Below, piece after piece: positions 1 through 12,786 of a stretch of 60,000 nt of DNA. The translations under genes were made by a program, and so were the position numbers. Under the pieces are notes generated by a model that was not told where the DNA came from, searched no databases, and saw only the letters and a list, made by a program, of their open reading frames with translations. Every line of letters starts with the position of its first letter. The stretch's first letter is position 1. Source of the DNA: Phoronis australis (taxonomy: Eukaryota; Phoronida; Phoronidae); contig NMRA01000046.1 in assembly GCA_002633005.1 (NCBI GenBank), positions 810,144 through 870,143 of the forward strand, read 5' to 3'.

Positions 1-2024
1 TCAGTTCTAAAGTTACTGCCAGTGGATTATAGGGTTTCGGATAATCAGAACTGAAATTGACTACAATTAGTGCTGGGAGGTGCGTAATAGTTTCTCAGGA
101 TACTTCTCCCATGTGATTAATCTATATGACCTGCACACGTGAGCACTCACTGTCATCAATTTCGGTTCTGGTAAGCGTTAAAAAAGTCCATAAACCATTG
201 GCAGTAATTTGTGAACTTGTGATAGCTTCATTTTGGTGCAGGTATCAGTTTGGCTTACCAACCCACTCCAAATTGAAGTGTGTCAAATCAGTTTGAGCTA
301 CAACGTTCCCGTTATTCAATACCTTGGATTAAACTGGTTCTCTAAATCAGGGACCCCTATGTCCGATCAATAGTGAATTAATTAGGGTTTTAAAGGAAAC
401 CTTTGTCGTTAGTCTTTGTACAGTTGGTTGTTTAGCTGGTTGTCTATAGGAATCAATCAGTAATCCTGGCATCACTTAGTCTTGGGCTTAGCCAGCCACG
501 TAACTTTTGAAAAATCCACGTGCTGACAGCAGGTGTCAAATACAGTCTGCCGTCATGAGAGTCAAATGTTTAAACCATTCTGCCAAGAGAAATTTGTTGG
601 GAACTCACCTTAGTTGTGCACCAATGTTGACAAAAATCTGCGAACACTGAGCATTATACCAAAGTTTCTTGCGTCAGAGTCGAGTGTCCGATCCGTTCGT
701 TTGAGAGGCAATTGCTACTTGGCGAGTGGCTTGGAAAAGCTTTGTTGTAATGTACGTCACATCCAAAGGTCGTGGAATACAATAGCTATATATGACTAAA
801 CGTCAAAACATAGCTAATGGACGATGTGGGTTAAAATTTGGAAATTAAAGCGAAGCTCACTTTTTCAGTTCAGCATAGAAACTCTGTGGTCCTATCACAA
901 CACGTCCAACTATTTTTTGCAACATTCAACTTACACCAACTTTGTCTGTTGAGGATGTTTAAAAGAAATGCAATCTGATGAACGTCATTTCTTACATCAC
1001 TCTCTTTCATGTGTAATGTAAAGTCCCATGTTGATTTCAGAACGGTACGATCGTAACACCTGCACGAGCCATTTGCTCCATTTTTTGTTTGGTGAAGTGA
1101 TTTCTTTTTGGACATGATTGGAACTTTACTGAAGCAAAATTTCCTGACAATTGCAGATTATTATGAAGCTGAATATTTGTACATCTATAGACCGAGGCTA
1201 GGCTGTACTCAAAGTACATCTAAAGACCAAGGCTAGGCTGTACTCAAAGTACATCTATAGACCAAGGCTAGGCTGTACTCAAACTAGCTTAGATAAAGCC
1301 GCATTTTGTCCTGTTTAGCGAACAAATATCGAAAATCAAATTAAGTATTTTGCTCTCATGAAATGACTCATAATAGTGCTTACCTTGACAGGATTCTTTT
1401 TTTTCATTACCAAGAAGAACATTAAAACCGTCAGCAACTCAAGAAAACATTTGTACTTTAGTGGCGTTTGGCCAAGGTCCTAAAATCACGAGTTTGAAAA
1501 TGTCGCATTGCTTGTGATTTGAGTTGGAAATGGGATTCTACCATAGTTAGGAATATTATGAGGCCAATTTTATGACAGAAAAAGGCCTAACTTTATGTTA
1601 TTTTAGCATATAAACGGCAAAATGCATGTCTAAGATGCGTCGTGTTGAACATTACAGACAGCATGTTTGTCGCATGTGGAACTGACCAGCATCTGGTTTT
1701 AAATTGGTTCATTTAGTTACGATCTATTTCTAGCAAAAGCAATGTATATGCCTGCTATAAATAATGTTCTGGTATCAAATAAATGTCTTTGTAAGCATAT
1801 TCTTCCTATCCAATATCACACTCTCATCCTTCGAGTTGAAAAATTGGTTGCTGAAGGCGCATGTTGTTTCATCTTAGATTTTCCCTGTTTTTTATGAAAT
1901 TGCCACAGCACTGTTAAGGAAGCTTCCTGTAGTATGTCCGCAGTGGTATGTCAGCAGCAGTTTTGAATAGTTGCGTCATGCATGTTGTCAACATTGCACT
2001 TATTCCAGCTTTCAATCTTGGTTC
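1..2024. other. Upstream flank of NSMCE2, no gene seen
   Basis: No reading frame here resembles a known protein, and the short open frames are not supported by splice sites or composition. The stretch should contain the NSMCE2 promoter and perhaps a non-coding first exon. Good acceptor-like sites end at 2008 and 2027, just before the start codon, so the 5' UTR may be spliced. The only clear structure is a 35-bp tandem repeat near 1191-1283, listed separately. Confidence 0.5.
1191..1283. repeat. 35-bp tandem repeat, about 2.7 copies
   Basis: Copies start at 1191, 1226 and 1261, each beginning ACCRAGGCTAGGCTGTACTC. The copies are almost identical, differing at a base or two, so the duplication is recent. 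No coding or regulatory role is visible. Confidence 0.9.
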
Positions 2025-2039
2025 TAGATCATCTTCATC

Positions 2040-5000
2040 ATGCCTGTCAATACAGCTAAAGTTGACCAAGCACTTGCTACAATGAAGAAAGTGGAGGAAT
2101 ATATTACTGCTGGTATGGACACAACCGTAGATGTGGTTGTGGACTTTGTGGAGAGTGATAAAACTGGTAAATTATATTTTGCTGACAATGTGATTTATAA
2201 ACTCTTAGTTGTGAGAGTTATGATATACAGCCGCATGCACAAAAAGTCACAGTAGTTGGCATTCTCTGAAAATCATAGCTGAAAAGTCCTCTTTTGTCGC
2301 AGGACCTCCCTTTGAAGGTGACCAAAGAGCATAACATGGGTAGTGTAAAGTAGTAGTTCAGCTGTGAAACACAAAGATGGCACTGGCGCTAACTAAGATG
2401 TTTGCTGTTGTTTGATAGTCAATCCACATGTGTCTGTGTTGGACGTCTGCAACAAAGTGTAAGGCACTGAAAGAATCACCCTCTGTCAAAATTTTTTTAA
2501 CATGATGCACTTTTTATATTTGCTACAGATAGAAGTTACATGTATATTAGACACGATTTGTCTCTGTTGATTATAAAGGATATTCGGCATGTCTTGCTCA
2601 GTGGATCCCAGTCACGAACTTACGCTGTTTATGACATATACACTCACCCGCAATGACTGAGTTCGTATTACAAGACTCTCAAAAGTATTTTGTCAATAAT
2701 TTTGAAAAAAGCTAATGATAGTATACTGAAAAATTGAAGATTGAGCATAATGAAAAGCTGACTATGTTTTTGTTTTGGTCAAGATATATGTTAACTCTTT
2801 GAAAACAACAAAGATGTATTTTCAATACACCGAAATCAATGAGTACAACTCCTGCATGGCTATCAAACAATACAATAGATGAGAACAACTAGATCGGTAC
2901 ATGTCATTCCATAACACACAGTGATTTCAGGGCATTGTAAAACTAATTGATTTTATGGAATGATGAAGAAAGTGAACGAGTTCCTGAAGCGCTCGTCTGC
3001 TTTGTCATGTTGTCTAATAACTGGTGTCTCTGCTATACTTGATGTTAAATTGTCAGTTTCTTGTTGCCACAAAAGTAACATGCGATTATTAATTTGTAGC
3101 TGAAGAGGAATAGCAAAACATATTTTAGTTGTGTGCAAAAATACTTGTAGTTAATGCACTTGATAAAGGTAGTCATGACCATTTTCTTTGGCCTTTAATA
3201 CTATGAGTGGAAAGTCTGCTTTATTTTTGAAGGAAAACTGAAAAAATAAGCAAATATGAATAATTTCTGCTGTATTGTTTGTTTGGCAGTAAAGTTTTCA
3301 GTTGAATTGTTGAAGGTAGTAGTTTTTCACTTAAGACAGAATTGTCTCAGACATTGAGGTACATTTGAAGCATGTTTTCACTTGTGGTGCGTTCAGCAAG
3401 GGAAGTATCGCAAGTTTCAGATTATGGTAATCTTCCTCAGATATTGCCACATATTGCAGATGAAGGGAGTGATTTCGCTAACTTACGGACAGGTATAAGG
3501 CTTTCTAGCATTTTCTGGGCTCTACTAGAATTATTGTAAATTTGTCTTTTCATAATAACCAATTTTTAAAAAAAATAACTTGCACTTGTGAGTGGATAGC
3601 GTTAATGGATGCATCTCCAATTTGCCAGTTTTGATTTTATCTTAATTCTTTTCCTTTTTACAGAGAGTGAGAAAATCCAAGAACTGAAGGACAAAATGCT
3701 GCAGTATGTTAGCATGCAGAGAGAGTTAAATCAATTCATTGAAGCTGCAGATGCTATCAAATCTGAGGTATGTTGTCTCTTTTGAGCAAATGAACTTGTC
3801 TAGAGCCATCTATTGGTTAGAAAGGGAACTATCAATACAATACACATCCATTCTAATGTGTTGAGGCAGATTTACATAGAAATCTCGACATGTCGCAAAC
3901 TGACAGAAGTTGACGTGGAATGAACTGGCAATGTGGCATCAATGTGCTAGTTCGGTGTTAGCTATGTGTTTGTTTTCTAACTCGTATATGAAAAACGAGC
4001 TTTGTCAAAGCAAAAGTTTCTGACAGAAAATGAGATCTGGGTTTACAAAAATGTATTTTTATATGTATGTGCCATTATTATTATTACATTAACACCTTTT
4101 TAAGTCAAAATTTTATTTTTAAGAAAGGTACATTCATACCAGAACAACCTCTCACTTGATTTTAATGAAACTTTTTTTGATAAAAGCTTCACCAGTTACC
4201 TCAAAAATGCTGTTTGGAATTTTCGTTTAGTCTTTTAGTTTGGTTTTTATGGCAAATGAACTCGCAAAACGCAAGGAATTTTTATAAAAATGTAGTTATT
4301 TTCGTCTTTGTTGCATTACGTACAAAGTAGGCCTTTGTATAAAAAATCCTAGAAATGTTTTTGAGATTAATGAATAAGTATTAAGTCTGGAAAGTTTCAG
4401 CAAAATCCAACAAGCCGTTTTTGAGAAATCGTGTTCCTAAGTTCAAATTAAGTTGCATTGCCGAAGTTGAGTGAAAATGAATTAAGTTGGGAGGCGCGAA
4501 AGGTGCCAAGGTGGTTCCGCTAAATCTGATTTTCTCGCTATACGCTATACATTTTGTGTTTGAAGTTCCCCAAGAATGAAGATAAGGTATTTTGCTAGAA
4601 ATGTTTATGTCCAATTTTTTGAAGTTTGAGATGTTCTTAATTTATGTTGTGCATTATTTTTTGTTGTTCATTTCCAAGATAGGGACTTCATGGAATTTGC
4701 TCAGAATATACCTACAACTGGTTTTGATTTGTAGGTCATAGAAGACCCTGAAGACATTGACAGTTTGTTGAATGCCAAATTAGAAGAAATAACGAGCAAT
4801 AATGATGACACTGAGTTAGAACAACATGACAAATATAGAGACATGATGCAAAGGATATGGGACGCAGAACATCCAGGTATCACTGTTATTGTCATACTGT
4901 TTGTGTGCCAATAGGTAGCAATAGCTGCAATTATTTTTAAAGGAAGAGTGTGCATCTATTTAGAGGATAGTCGCAGAAAACTGTATTTGGTATAAAATTA

Positions 5001-6835
5001 ATATCTAAAGTAATGATTCAAACCCAAATTTTCTGCCTTTCGATTTTTTAAGATTCAACTCTTCACCCTGGTTTTTATTCCTTTTTTTCTCTTCAAGAGA
5101 AAATAAAGCTTTGTCTAATCAATTGAGATACATTGCAGTTCATGAGGTGGAGTGTGCTGTGTTGGCTGTACTGTATTGTACTATTATTGCTTGTAATTTT
5201 CTGCACTGTACTGTACTGTGCTGCCCTGCCCTGCCCTGCCCTGCCCTGCCCTGCCCTGCCCTGCCCTGCACTGCACTGCACTATTACTGACTGTGTACTG
5301 AATGAACTATACTGTACTGCTGTATAGTGTATTGTACTACATTGGTCTGTACTGCATGGAATGATGGTAGTCATGCTATTGTACTATCATGAAGTTGCAA
5401 ACCAAAAGAAACTGTAGCTGCTGTGTTATTGTTCAATTAAAGTAGTCTAACATTTTACTATAAGTGTGCCAAAATATACTATCCAAGAGCTGGGAAATAA
5501 ACCTGGTTGGGAAATTGGTCCGTGTAACATTCAGTAATTTCTGCTGGCAACAAATTTTTCAGAATTTATTCCCTAGCTGCCACCTGCAATAAATATTGTC
5601 GGTGCTTATTTATGTTACTTGCTTGAAAAGAGAGAGATTGTTATTATGAAATACTTGACATTGCTTTTAGATGATGACCTATCAACAGTACAGGATAGTC
5701 AGCCAGTTGGTGACGGTGACATTGTTATGACACAGCAAGAGATCTCCACCAAATGTCCTTATACACAGAAAGAGATGGTGAATCCCATGAAAAATAAGAT
5801 CTGCAGTCACACCTATGATAGGGAAAGTGTGTTGTCAATGATCAAAGCAGGAGGACGCAAAGCAAGGTAAGGAAATTTCATGGCACAAATTAAATGGAAC
5901 GTGGTTTTCAACCAGTATACGTGTACAAGTGTATCCTTATCAAGCTGACACTCATTTGTATTTCTTTGGCTGGCACTGACTTATATACCTGGCTAGCCTA
6001 GAACAATGTATGACTGCATCAGCCATAGATTAAAACTTTTCACAGATTTATTGACCACTGAGCTACAGAGAAATGCAACAGGAGTAACCTGTGTAGCATT
6101 TTAAATCTAGTTCTTCAGTTTAATTGTTGCGTAGTAGATTGACCACAGATCTCAAGGAGTAGTATCAAGGTTAAACATTCTTAAATTATCATTTGAGAAG
6201 TCATATACATGATTAGACAAACCTCCACAGACCAACTTGGCTTCTCAGTAGTTCCTGGTTCTGTAAATAGACAACTTAGCAGGTTGGCACAGCATGACAT
6301 TATGAACAATTTTGTTTACTTGATGTGTGTCTGTGATGACTGTAGCAACAGTGACTACAATTCAAGATTGCCTTCAGCTTCAGTCTGTGCCTGACGTGGA
6401 CAACTTGTCCAATACTGGCATATACAGGTGAGAAAAGTCTGGGTCAATGCCACTGAGGTCCCACACAGCACTACTGGATTCAACCCAAAATAGTAAAGTT
6501 CAAACTGGAATGTAGTGACGTGGAATTTTTCTGTTTCATTTGGTTGATAATCCTTGCCAGAGAACTAAAACAAAGGGTTCCACCCCAAAACACATAAGAA
6601 AACCTTGGTGAAAGTCAGTGTTGTGTAGTCACAATGACTCCTTGAAGAAGAGTAAAATTAATTCTGTCTCGTGTCAAATTTCAAGTTTAATCTTCCTCTC
6701 ACTAGGTGTCCTTACGGTGGCTGTAACAACAATAAACAGTTGGTCATGTCAGACATGGAGGACAATCTGGAATTAAAGAGATATATGGAGAAGAAAAACA
6801 GACAGGCAGCAAAGTCGAAATGCAAAAGAAGCTAG
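2040..6835 (+). CDS. NSMCE2: NSMCE2 / NSE2 (MMS21), E3 SUMO-protein ligase of the SMC5/6 complex
   Basis: Coding exons: 2040-2166, 3397-3492 (least certain), 3664-3767, 4735-4876, 5671-5866, 6706-6835. All junctions are GT-AG and the phases join, giving 264 aa (human about 247). The ATG follows an in-frame TAG at 2025-2027. The N-terminal half is helical and would bind the SMC5 coiled coil; it contains YITAGMDTTVDVVVDFVES, close to the vertebrate stretch at this place. Exons 5 and 6 form the SP-RING: KCPYTQKEM, then NKICSHTYDRESV, then RCPYGGC. Zinc ligands are C201, H203, C223 and C228. The enzyme SUMOylates SMC5/6 subunits and other chromatin proteins during recombinational repair and acts in the nucleus. 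Exon 2 could begin at 3397, 3421 or 3460; all keep phase, and skipping it also does. The protein ends in a lysine/arginine-rich tail. Family assignment is firm; exon 2 is provisional. Confidence 0.93.
5160..5350. repeat. Pentanucleotide microsatellite (CTGCC)n with CTGTA/CTGCA flanks
   Basis: A pure block of nine CTGCC units runs 5221-5265, followed by three CTGCA units to 5280. Degenerate CTGTA-like units extend on both sides. It lies in NSMCE2 intron 4. A five-base unit keeps frames open on both strands, so the reading frames across it are not genes. Confidence 0.9.
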
Positions 6836-7162
6836 GTGCATCTTTATGTACTCTGTCAGTGCAGCACATTATGTTACACCGTTATTGCCAGTTTTTGGCA
6901 GTGAAAAACTGTGAATAACACCTATTAACATACCTGATCTGTGAGAGTGAAGAAAGAAGATGGAAAGGAGCCCCGTATGCACGAGAAGCTACATGTCAAA
7001 GTCAAATGGAGTGGAAACTGTGTTAAGATTTATAATGGCAAAAGTTTGAATCTGAAACACATTATTGCCTGACAGCTGTAATAACTGTATTACTGTTGGA
7101 AGTTGAAATCAGTTTATCTTTGGAAAGGTTGGGCATGTCACTGAATGTATGTAAACCTTTTG

Positions 7163-7168
7163 ATTAAA
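7163..7168 (+). promoter_or_regulatory. Putative poly(A) signal of NSMCE2 (ATTAAA variant)
   Basis: ATTAAA lies 328 nt after the NSMCE2 stop codon. I see no AATAAA between the stop and this site. This is the most likely 3' end, without transcript proof. Confidence 0.4.
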
Positions 7169-7430
7169 TGAGGATTTGTAGTCATAAAGATGGATCGTGA
7201 CTAACCTTATTTCTCGGTTCTTGTATTTAAGGAAATACTGGTACGGGAAACGCCCGTGAAGATTGTTAACCTTTTACATACACAAAGGATTGTTGGATAT
7301 TGATCATCTAAAGCAGCCCTTCAAGTAGACTTAGACATAGACATAGAAATACAATGTGCTAAGATCACCTCATTTTAGTAGCATGTCAAGCCATCAGAAG
7401 TTCTTTTTATCATAGATATGGATATACGTT

Positions 7431-7594
7431 GGCATTTATCCATTGTTAGTTATAGATGATCGCTTACATGACAGATCCTGGATACTGGACATTTATCCAT
7501 TCTTAATTATAGATGGTCATCTACATGGCAGATCCTGGAAACTGGACATTTAACCATTGTTAGTTATAGATGATCGCCTACATGACAGATCCTG
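7431..7594. repeat. 57-bp tandem repeat, about 2.9 copies
   Basis: Units are marked by GATCCTG at 7474, 7531 and 7588, exactly 57 bp apart, with diverged copies of CATTTATCCATTGTTAGTTA between. It lies just past the predicted NSMCE2 3' end. No function is visible. Confidence 0.85.
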
Positions 7595-7641
7595 AATAAT
7601 GGATTGGCAACTTAGTGAAAATACCTCTTCCATGGCCTTAA

Positions 7642-8038
7642 AGATCCCTGGATCGCGAAAAACAGACTAAACTGTGATATTGAATGTGGTTTTCTGCTAT
7701 TGAAACAGAATTGAACCTGCTCACCAGGTATTTTTAGTTTTTGTTCATAAAGATTTTAAATTTCTGTTCTTATGAAAACATTTTCTTTTAGTTTCAGATT
7801 TAAAAAAAAAGATGTCAACTGCTTGTCATTTCATTGATTTTTCTCCCACAAGGCAAAGCTCGTCTCCACAGAGTTTTTCCGTCGCGTGTATCATTCAAAA
7901 ATCGTGAATTTTGGGATTTTTTCTGGCCACTTTCTCGAGGGGAAAACTGAATTGTTCTGCACTAGACGTTGTGAGATGGTACTTTCCTCAGGAATTGTTT
8001 AAAAGATTTTTTGGTGAGCTTTCGCGTTCCATGCCTCT
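7642..8038. mobile_element. TTAA-flanked MITE, Kolobok/T2-like or piggyBac-like
   Basis: The 397-bp element is flanked by TTAA at 7638-7641 and 8039-8042. Its ends are inverted repeats: reading inward from TTAA, left is AAGATCCCTGGATCGCGAAA style and right is AGAGGCATGGAACGCGAAA style, with 19 of 23 positions matching. TTAA duplication is known for piggyBac and Kolobok. The start AGR after TTAA is closer to Kolobok/T2 elements. No transposase is present. It is probably non-autonomous. Confidence 0.6.
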
Positions 8039-8042
8039 TTAA

Positions 8043-11000
8043 GAGCCATTCCACAAGAAAATCAAAAGAAATCAAAAAATCATTTGGGGTCATCTTCCAT
8101 ATTCAGCTTAGTCTTTGTCTATGTGATCATGGTGTGGCTCTGATACAAAAATCACCTATTTTCCACTTATTGACTTCTTGGTTTTTTACCTATATGCCTT
8201 CAAAGGTTTATGAACAAAATGACACGTTTTTGCCTACTGAAAACATCAAATTTCTAAGAGATTACACAGGCACAAGAGATGGCATAATTGCCTGGTGTCA
8301 ATACCCAGAACGGTTGATGACCTCAGTGACAACTTTTAGGCTGATATGAATAATTCGTGCGATTTTTAATGAAACATTCAGATTTGTGCAATATTTCAAG
8401 ACAATTTAGCTTTTATTTAAAAAATTCTTTTGAATTATAGGTTCGTGATAAAAGATTATTTTTTCACTTCGAAGACAAAAGCCTACATCACAGGAAAGGT
8501 ATCAATATATGAAATACAAAAATGAAAAAATTTCAAAATCGCATGGTGCATTAAAAAGTTATCACTGTGTCAAATTTTGACTTTATTTCAGTGGGTTGGT
8601 CATCTTGAGATGTCAGCAGCACAGGTTACGGATTTAAAGTGCTTAAACATTATTTTCACAAATATTCTAGCAATAGAATTTAGTAACATATTTTTACCTA
8701 CCATTCTGTCAATCCAAGAGTTTACATCAGGATTTAATCACGCAAGTGTAACTTATTGAATTGAGTGGTTAAAGTGCTTACAATTCAGGTTGGACAACAT
8801 GGCGACTTTTGTGAACTGAAAGGCATGTTCAACAGGCTACACTGTCCTTGGTGAACATTTAACAATAATACATTTGCAGATTCTCTGGTACAAAAAGCAG
8901 TTTTGTACATTTTTTTTTGGTGATTGAGTCATAACTATTTTGAATCTTCTATTCATTTCAATGTGAAGTGCCCATTCAATTGACCTTGCATTCTGCTAAA
9001 TTCTTTTGTTCTGAAATTGTTTTTTGTTTGAAAGTCAACTTCTGATCAAGGTATGATTATATGTCACAACAGGACTCATATTTTTCTAAATTCTTTGCAC
9101 AGAATGCGCTTTTGATTCATGTTTTGTGACTAGTTACTTTCTGCTTCATGATACATCAAAGCAACAAAATGTGAAAAAAAATCTTACTAGATTTACAGAA
9201 ATAGGTTACATTTGGATTATGAAGTGTGTAGATTACTCGATTCCTGCTTTGCACCTTCATATTATTTATGTCTAAGGTAGTCACTTTCTAGTTTAGGATG
9301 AAAACTTTTATGGTCGCCATAGTAACAATTAGGCATGTCTACTTTCATACTTATCTGAGCTTGGTTCAATGTTAATTACTGTGGCAAAAGGCTGTTAGAA
9401 TCCTTTTAGTTTGGGTATTAATGTGTTTTGAGATCACTTTGATAGGTGTAAGCCATACTTACAATGAAAATTTCGAAACCTAGTTTGTCCAATATTTTTA
9501 AGAGATGTCATTTTATCTCTCATGAAAGTGTAACAAGTGACAAAATCAGATTTGGGTGCAATCATTAAACCATTAGCATCTGTAAAAATGACAAAACTCA
9601 GATTAAAGTGACTTTATATATTTTATGTAATGATTATCATATAATAAGGTGAACGTTACCAGGGCACCAGTTAGCAGCTGACGTGGGGCACAGGTTAGAC
9701 GCATGAATGGTTTCCAAAGTGCTGAAACTGTCACAGGTGTGGCAGCACAGGTTAGACTCATTCGAAAACATGCACTAAATAATATTAGTTTTTGGCTAAG
9801 TTAGAAGTGGGAAACAAAAACCACGCTAGAGTGCAGCATTTAAACGCGGTTTCGATATTAGTCAAAAATCATGTTAGATTAGTATTGAAATCGTTCTCAA
9901 ACATGCATGTGCCATCATTTCCTCGATGGAAACGTTTTGGCCAAATTTCACCCTAAGAAATCTTGTAATAGAAACTGTCTCCAGGGGCCCAGCAGTAGTC
10001 AAAGTATCTAAAAATTGACATCCACTGATTTGATTGTCATAGAAACATATTTGCAAAAAATAATGAAGCCCCTTTATGAGATTTATAAGATACAGCTGCA
10101 TACTGTCCGTAGTCAGGCACTGTAAAATACGCGATGGTATGTCTTTTCTATCGGCTATTGCTTGAAAACAAACAAAAAGCCCAGCACCTCGCAAACTGGC
10201 CCCCAGAGCACCTCAGAACTGGCTAAAAATCAAAGACACAAAATTGGGCAAAATTTACAGAATTTTGGCACTCCATTGAATGTTAACGGAAACTGTCTTC
10301 AGAGAGAGAGGTTCAATGTCTACATAAGCATATTTTTCTTTCCCATTCTTTTAATCCGTTTTAAAAAAACTTCACTAACTGAACCTTTTTGAACCAAAAA
10401 TGAGCCATTTTGGGCCAAAATATTCATGATGTCCTAACTTAAAAAATAATGGCCCAAAAAATCAAATAAGCATTTTGAACATATCCCACAAGGATGTAGG
10501 CCTACACACGATCTGAGTCGGTAACCCTAGAGTCGACCTTTTGGTGCTCTCGTGGAATGGCAGTTAATTGGTTAAAACGTTACGAAACCCTCATAACGTG
10601 TCACATTTTTTCCTTGCTAGTCAGGTGATGTGATAGTCAAACAAATGTTGAAAGAGCAAATTTGGGCTTCTGTTTAATTAAGTGGTTTGCGTGAAGATCC
10701 GTTTAATGACATTTAACAAGAAGGAAGCGGAAATAATGTCTTTAAAATATTTAGGTAAAATTGTTAATTTGTATTTAACTTCGCTTTGTACTCGGAGTCG
10801 AACTCGAAACTATTTTTCGCATTGTCTATTCTTGTGGGTTCAAAATGAGTGTCTACTACTTTGTGCTCGAGAACATTATGGCTTTTCATATTGGGTTTCT
10901 GGTCCAACTGAAATTCGCACATAATCACCCTCAGATTCGAGCTACAAACTCGACCAAACCTCGAGATTTCCGAGTTCACATTCGAATTTCTAACTTTAGT

Positions 11001-11262
11001 AGTTATACAGTTATTCGCGTAAGCAATCATGTACTCTCACATAGAGTAACGGATACTTATCTAAGTTCGCACAAAATCATAGAAGATGCCATCAATAATT
11101 TCGATTTGGATCAAAAGAAACATTAGACCCCAGGCTCTGAGCGTCCGCGTGTCTTTCACGTGCGGTTTATTGCCATTTGATGTATTAGCTGACACAGATC
11201 GACTTGCCGTGTTGAGAGTTTGTTATATAAAAATTGCAATTTGATTCCATGCACTGAAACAG
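8043..11262. other. Intergenic stretch, no gene supported
   Basis: Several open frames up to about 100 codons occur here, some overlapping on opposite strands near 10.8-11.1 kb. None shows a domain I recognise, and none continues across plausible splice sites. The sequence is AT-rich. I see no RNA gene. Confidence 0.5.
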
Positions 11263-11267
11263 ATTTC

Positions 11268-11862
11268 CATAGGCGGATTTAGGGGGGGGGCCGCCCCCCC
11301 CCCCTGGCTGCCGCAAAAAATAAAACAGCAAGAGCGTAGGGACATGTTGAGTTTATTAATCAACCCCGGTAATTAACATTATACGGCTGAAACAAGATGT
11401 GTGAATTTTTTGTGTTTGAGGGGGGGGGGGGCTCTGATCCAATTTGAAGTGTCAAATTCGGAACACGGCACAATCGTAACGGAACTATGGCTAAGTATAG
11501 GCTCTCCCGCGATGTCCCAGGCGACCGGCTGTGGCGCTGCGCACTACGACTCCGTTTCCGTCGTCTTCTTCACTGTGCAATGAAGAAAATTACTTCATTT
11601 TTGAAAGAAAATGGAATCTGAGTGACGATGAAAAAACAGAAGCTGCTTGTAAGATGTGAATTGTAATCGAGTCTTTGGTAAAGTTTGTCAAGTTTGACAC
11701 GTTCTCCCTGTTCTTTTTTTTTCTTTGCCTTTTTTTCTTGGATAATACTTCAGGAATCAAGGAAAATGCTTAATTTTTAGAGGAAGAACAGAAAAATTTC
11801 CTTGCGCGGGAGGGGGGGCAAACCCCCCTCCCGACCTCCCCCCATTCGGTGCTANGCCACTG
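11268..11862. mobile_element. Non-autonomous element with GGCGGATTTAGG end and 5-bp target duplication
   Basis: The element starts CATAGGCGGATTTAGGGGG and ends near GCCACTG. It is flanked by a perfect direct repeat ATTTC at 11263-11267 and 11863-11867. The left end runs into a poly-G then poly-C block, and the right end carries a poly-C-rich tract. An ambiguous base occurs at 11855. A shorter relative is at 27197-27385 with its own 5-bp duplication. No transposase is seen and the superfamily is unassigned. Confidence 0.65.
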
Positions 11863-11939
11863 ATTTCACTCAGTGCATTAAAACTCTACGCTAAGGTTCT
11901 ACTGTAGTTGCACTCTCTGTGTTCGATTTTCTAAGTTCG

Positions 11940-12372
11940 GAAACAGATGGTGCTACTCCAATTGTGCTAATGGTCAACGAACTCTTGTGCTCCATATTTT
12001 TTAAATTTAAAAGTAGTGCTATTCAAATAGCGCTAACGGTGGATCGTGAGAACTCATGTTTGTTTAGTCTTTCTAATTTAGAAGATAGCGCTAATCCAAT
12101 AGCGCTATTGGAACAGTATGATTCCACTCATGGATTCAACATCTACTATTAGGGCTATTGTTGTGACACTATTTGCTAATTTAGACTCTTGGGTGTGATC
12201 TTTCTATTAGACGAAAGTGATATTTGTCTTCATTGGGAACTCTTGTGTCAGAAGTTTTCAAGTTAAAAGATAGAGTTGATCTAATAGTGCAAATAGCGGA
12301 TACACAATATTTTCAGTGAACTCCCCTGTTTGATCAACATTAGAAGATTGTGCTAATCCAATAGTGCTAGTG
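11940..12372. repeat. Diverged repeat array built on an AGCGCT / CCAATAGCGCT motif
   Basis: Five related motifs occur near 11944, 12012, 12083, 12270 and 12344. The best is AGCGCTAATCCAATAGCGCT near 12086. Each motif holds two direct copies of a self-complementary hexamer. The spacing is irregular (about 70 to 190 bp), and flanks of several copies are also similar, so this is an old tandem array. Confidence 0.6.
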
Positions 12373-12376
12373 CCTG

Positions 12377-12786
12377 GTTGCATGAAATAGTACTAAACAG
12401 GGACTCAACCAAGTTCCCTAAATCTTTTTCGTATTTGTTTTGTTCTTAGGATCACTGAGGTGCAAAATTTTTATATCATTTTATCTTTACTTAAAAGCTC
12501 TTTTTGATCAGTGAAATTTTCTAATAATATAACTAAAAATCGAGCCTCTAATTCTGTCAAAATAATTAGATTCTTAATCCTTAAATTAGGAGCGTTTCAT
12601 GAAAAGATCCCAACTTATTTTCTATAATATTGAGAATTCAATGTAGAATTCACTCTCGATAGCCGAACATTAACATAGTAATGAGACTCAAACATCATAA
12701 GATAAGCAATCAGTTTTTTCACATGCCTACAAATAGATTTAGGGAACTTAGTAGTTGAGTCCCTATTTGGGACTGTTTCATGCAAC
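12377..12786. mobile_element. 410-bp MITE with about 50-bp terminal inverted repeats
   Basis: The left end begins GTTGCATGAAATAGTACTAA and runs through GGGACTCAAC and AAGTTCCCTAAATCT. The reverse complement of the right end carries the same three blocks in the same order over about 50 bp with a few mismatches. The interior is AT-rich and non-coding. A related copy of the interior and right end occurs at about 26,890-27,178. The target duplication is unclear. Confidence 0.75.

Noticed and set aside
5093-5374. Open frames across the CTGCC repeat
   Set aside because: Simple-sequence artefact on both strands, inside NSMCE2 intron 4.
10764-11126. Overlapping open frames on opposite strands
   Set aside because: No domain or compositional bias, and the two frames are simply shadows of each other.
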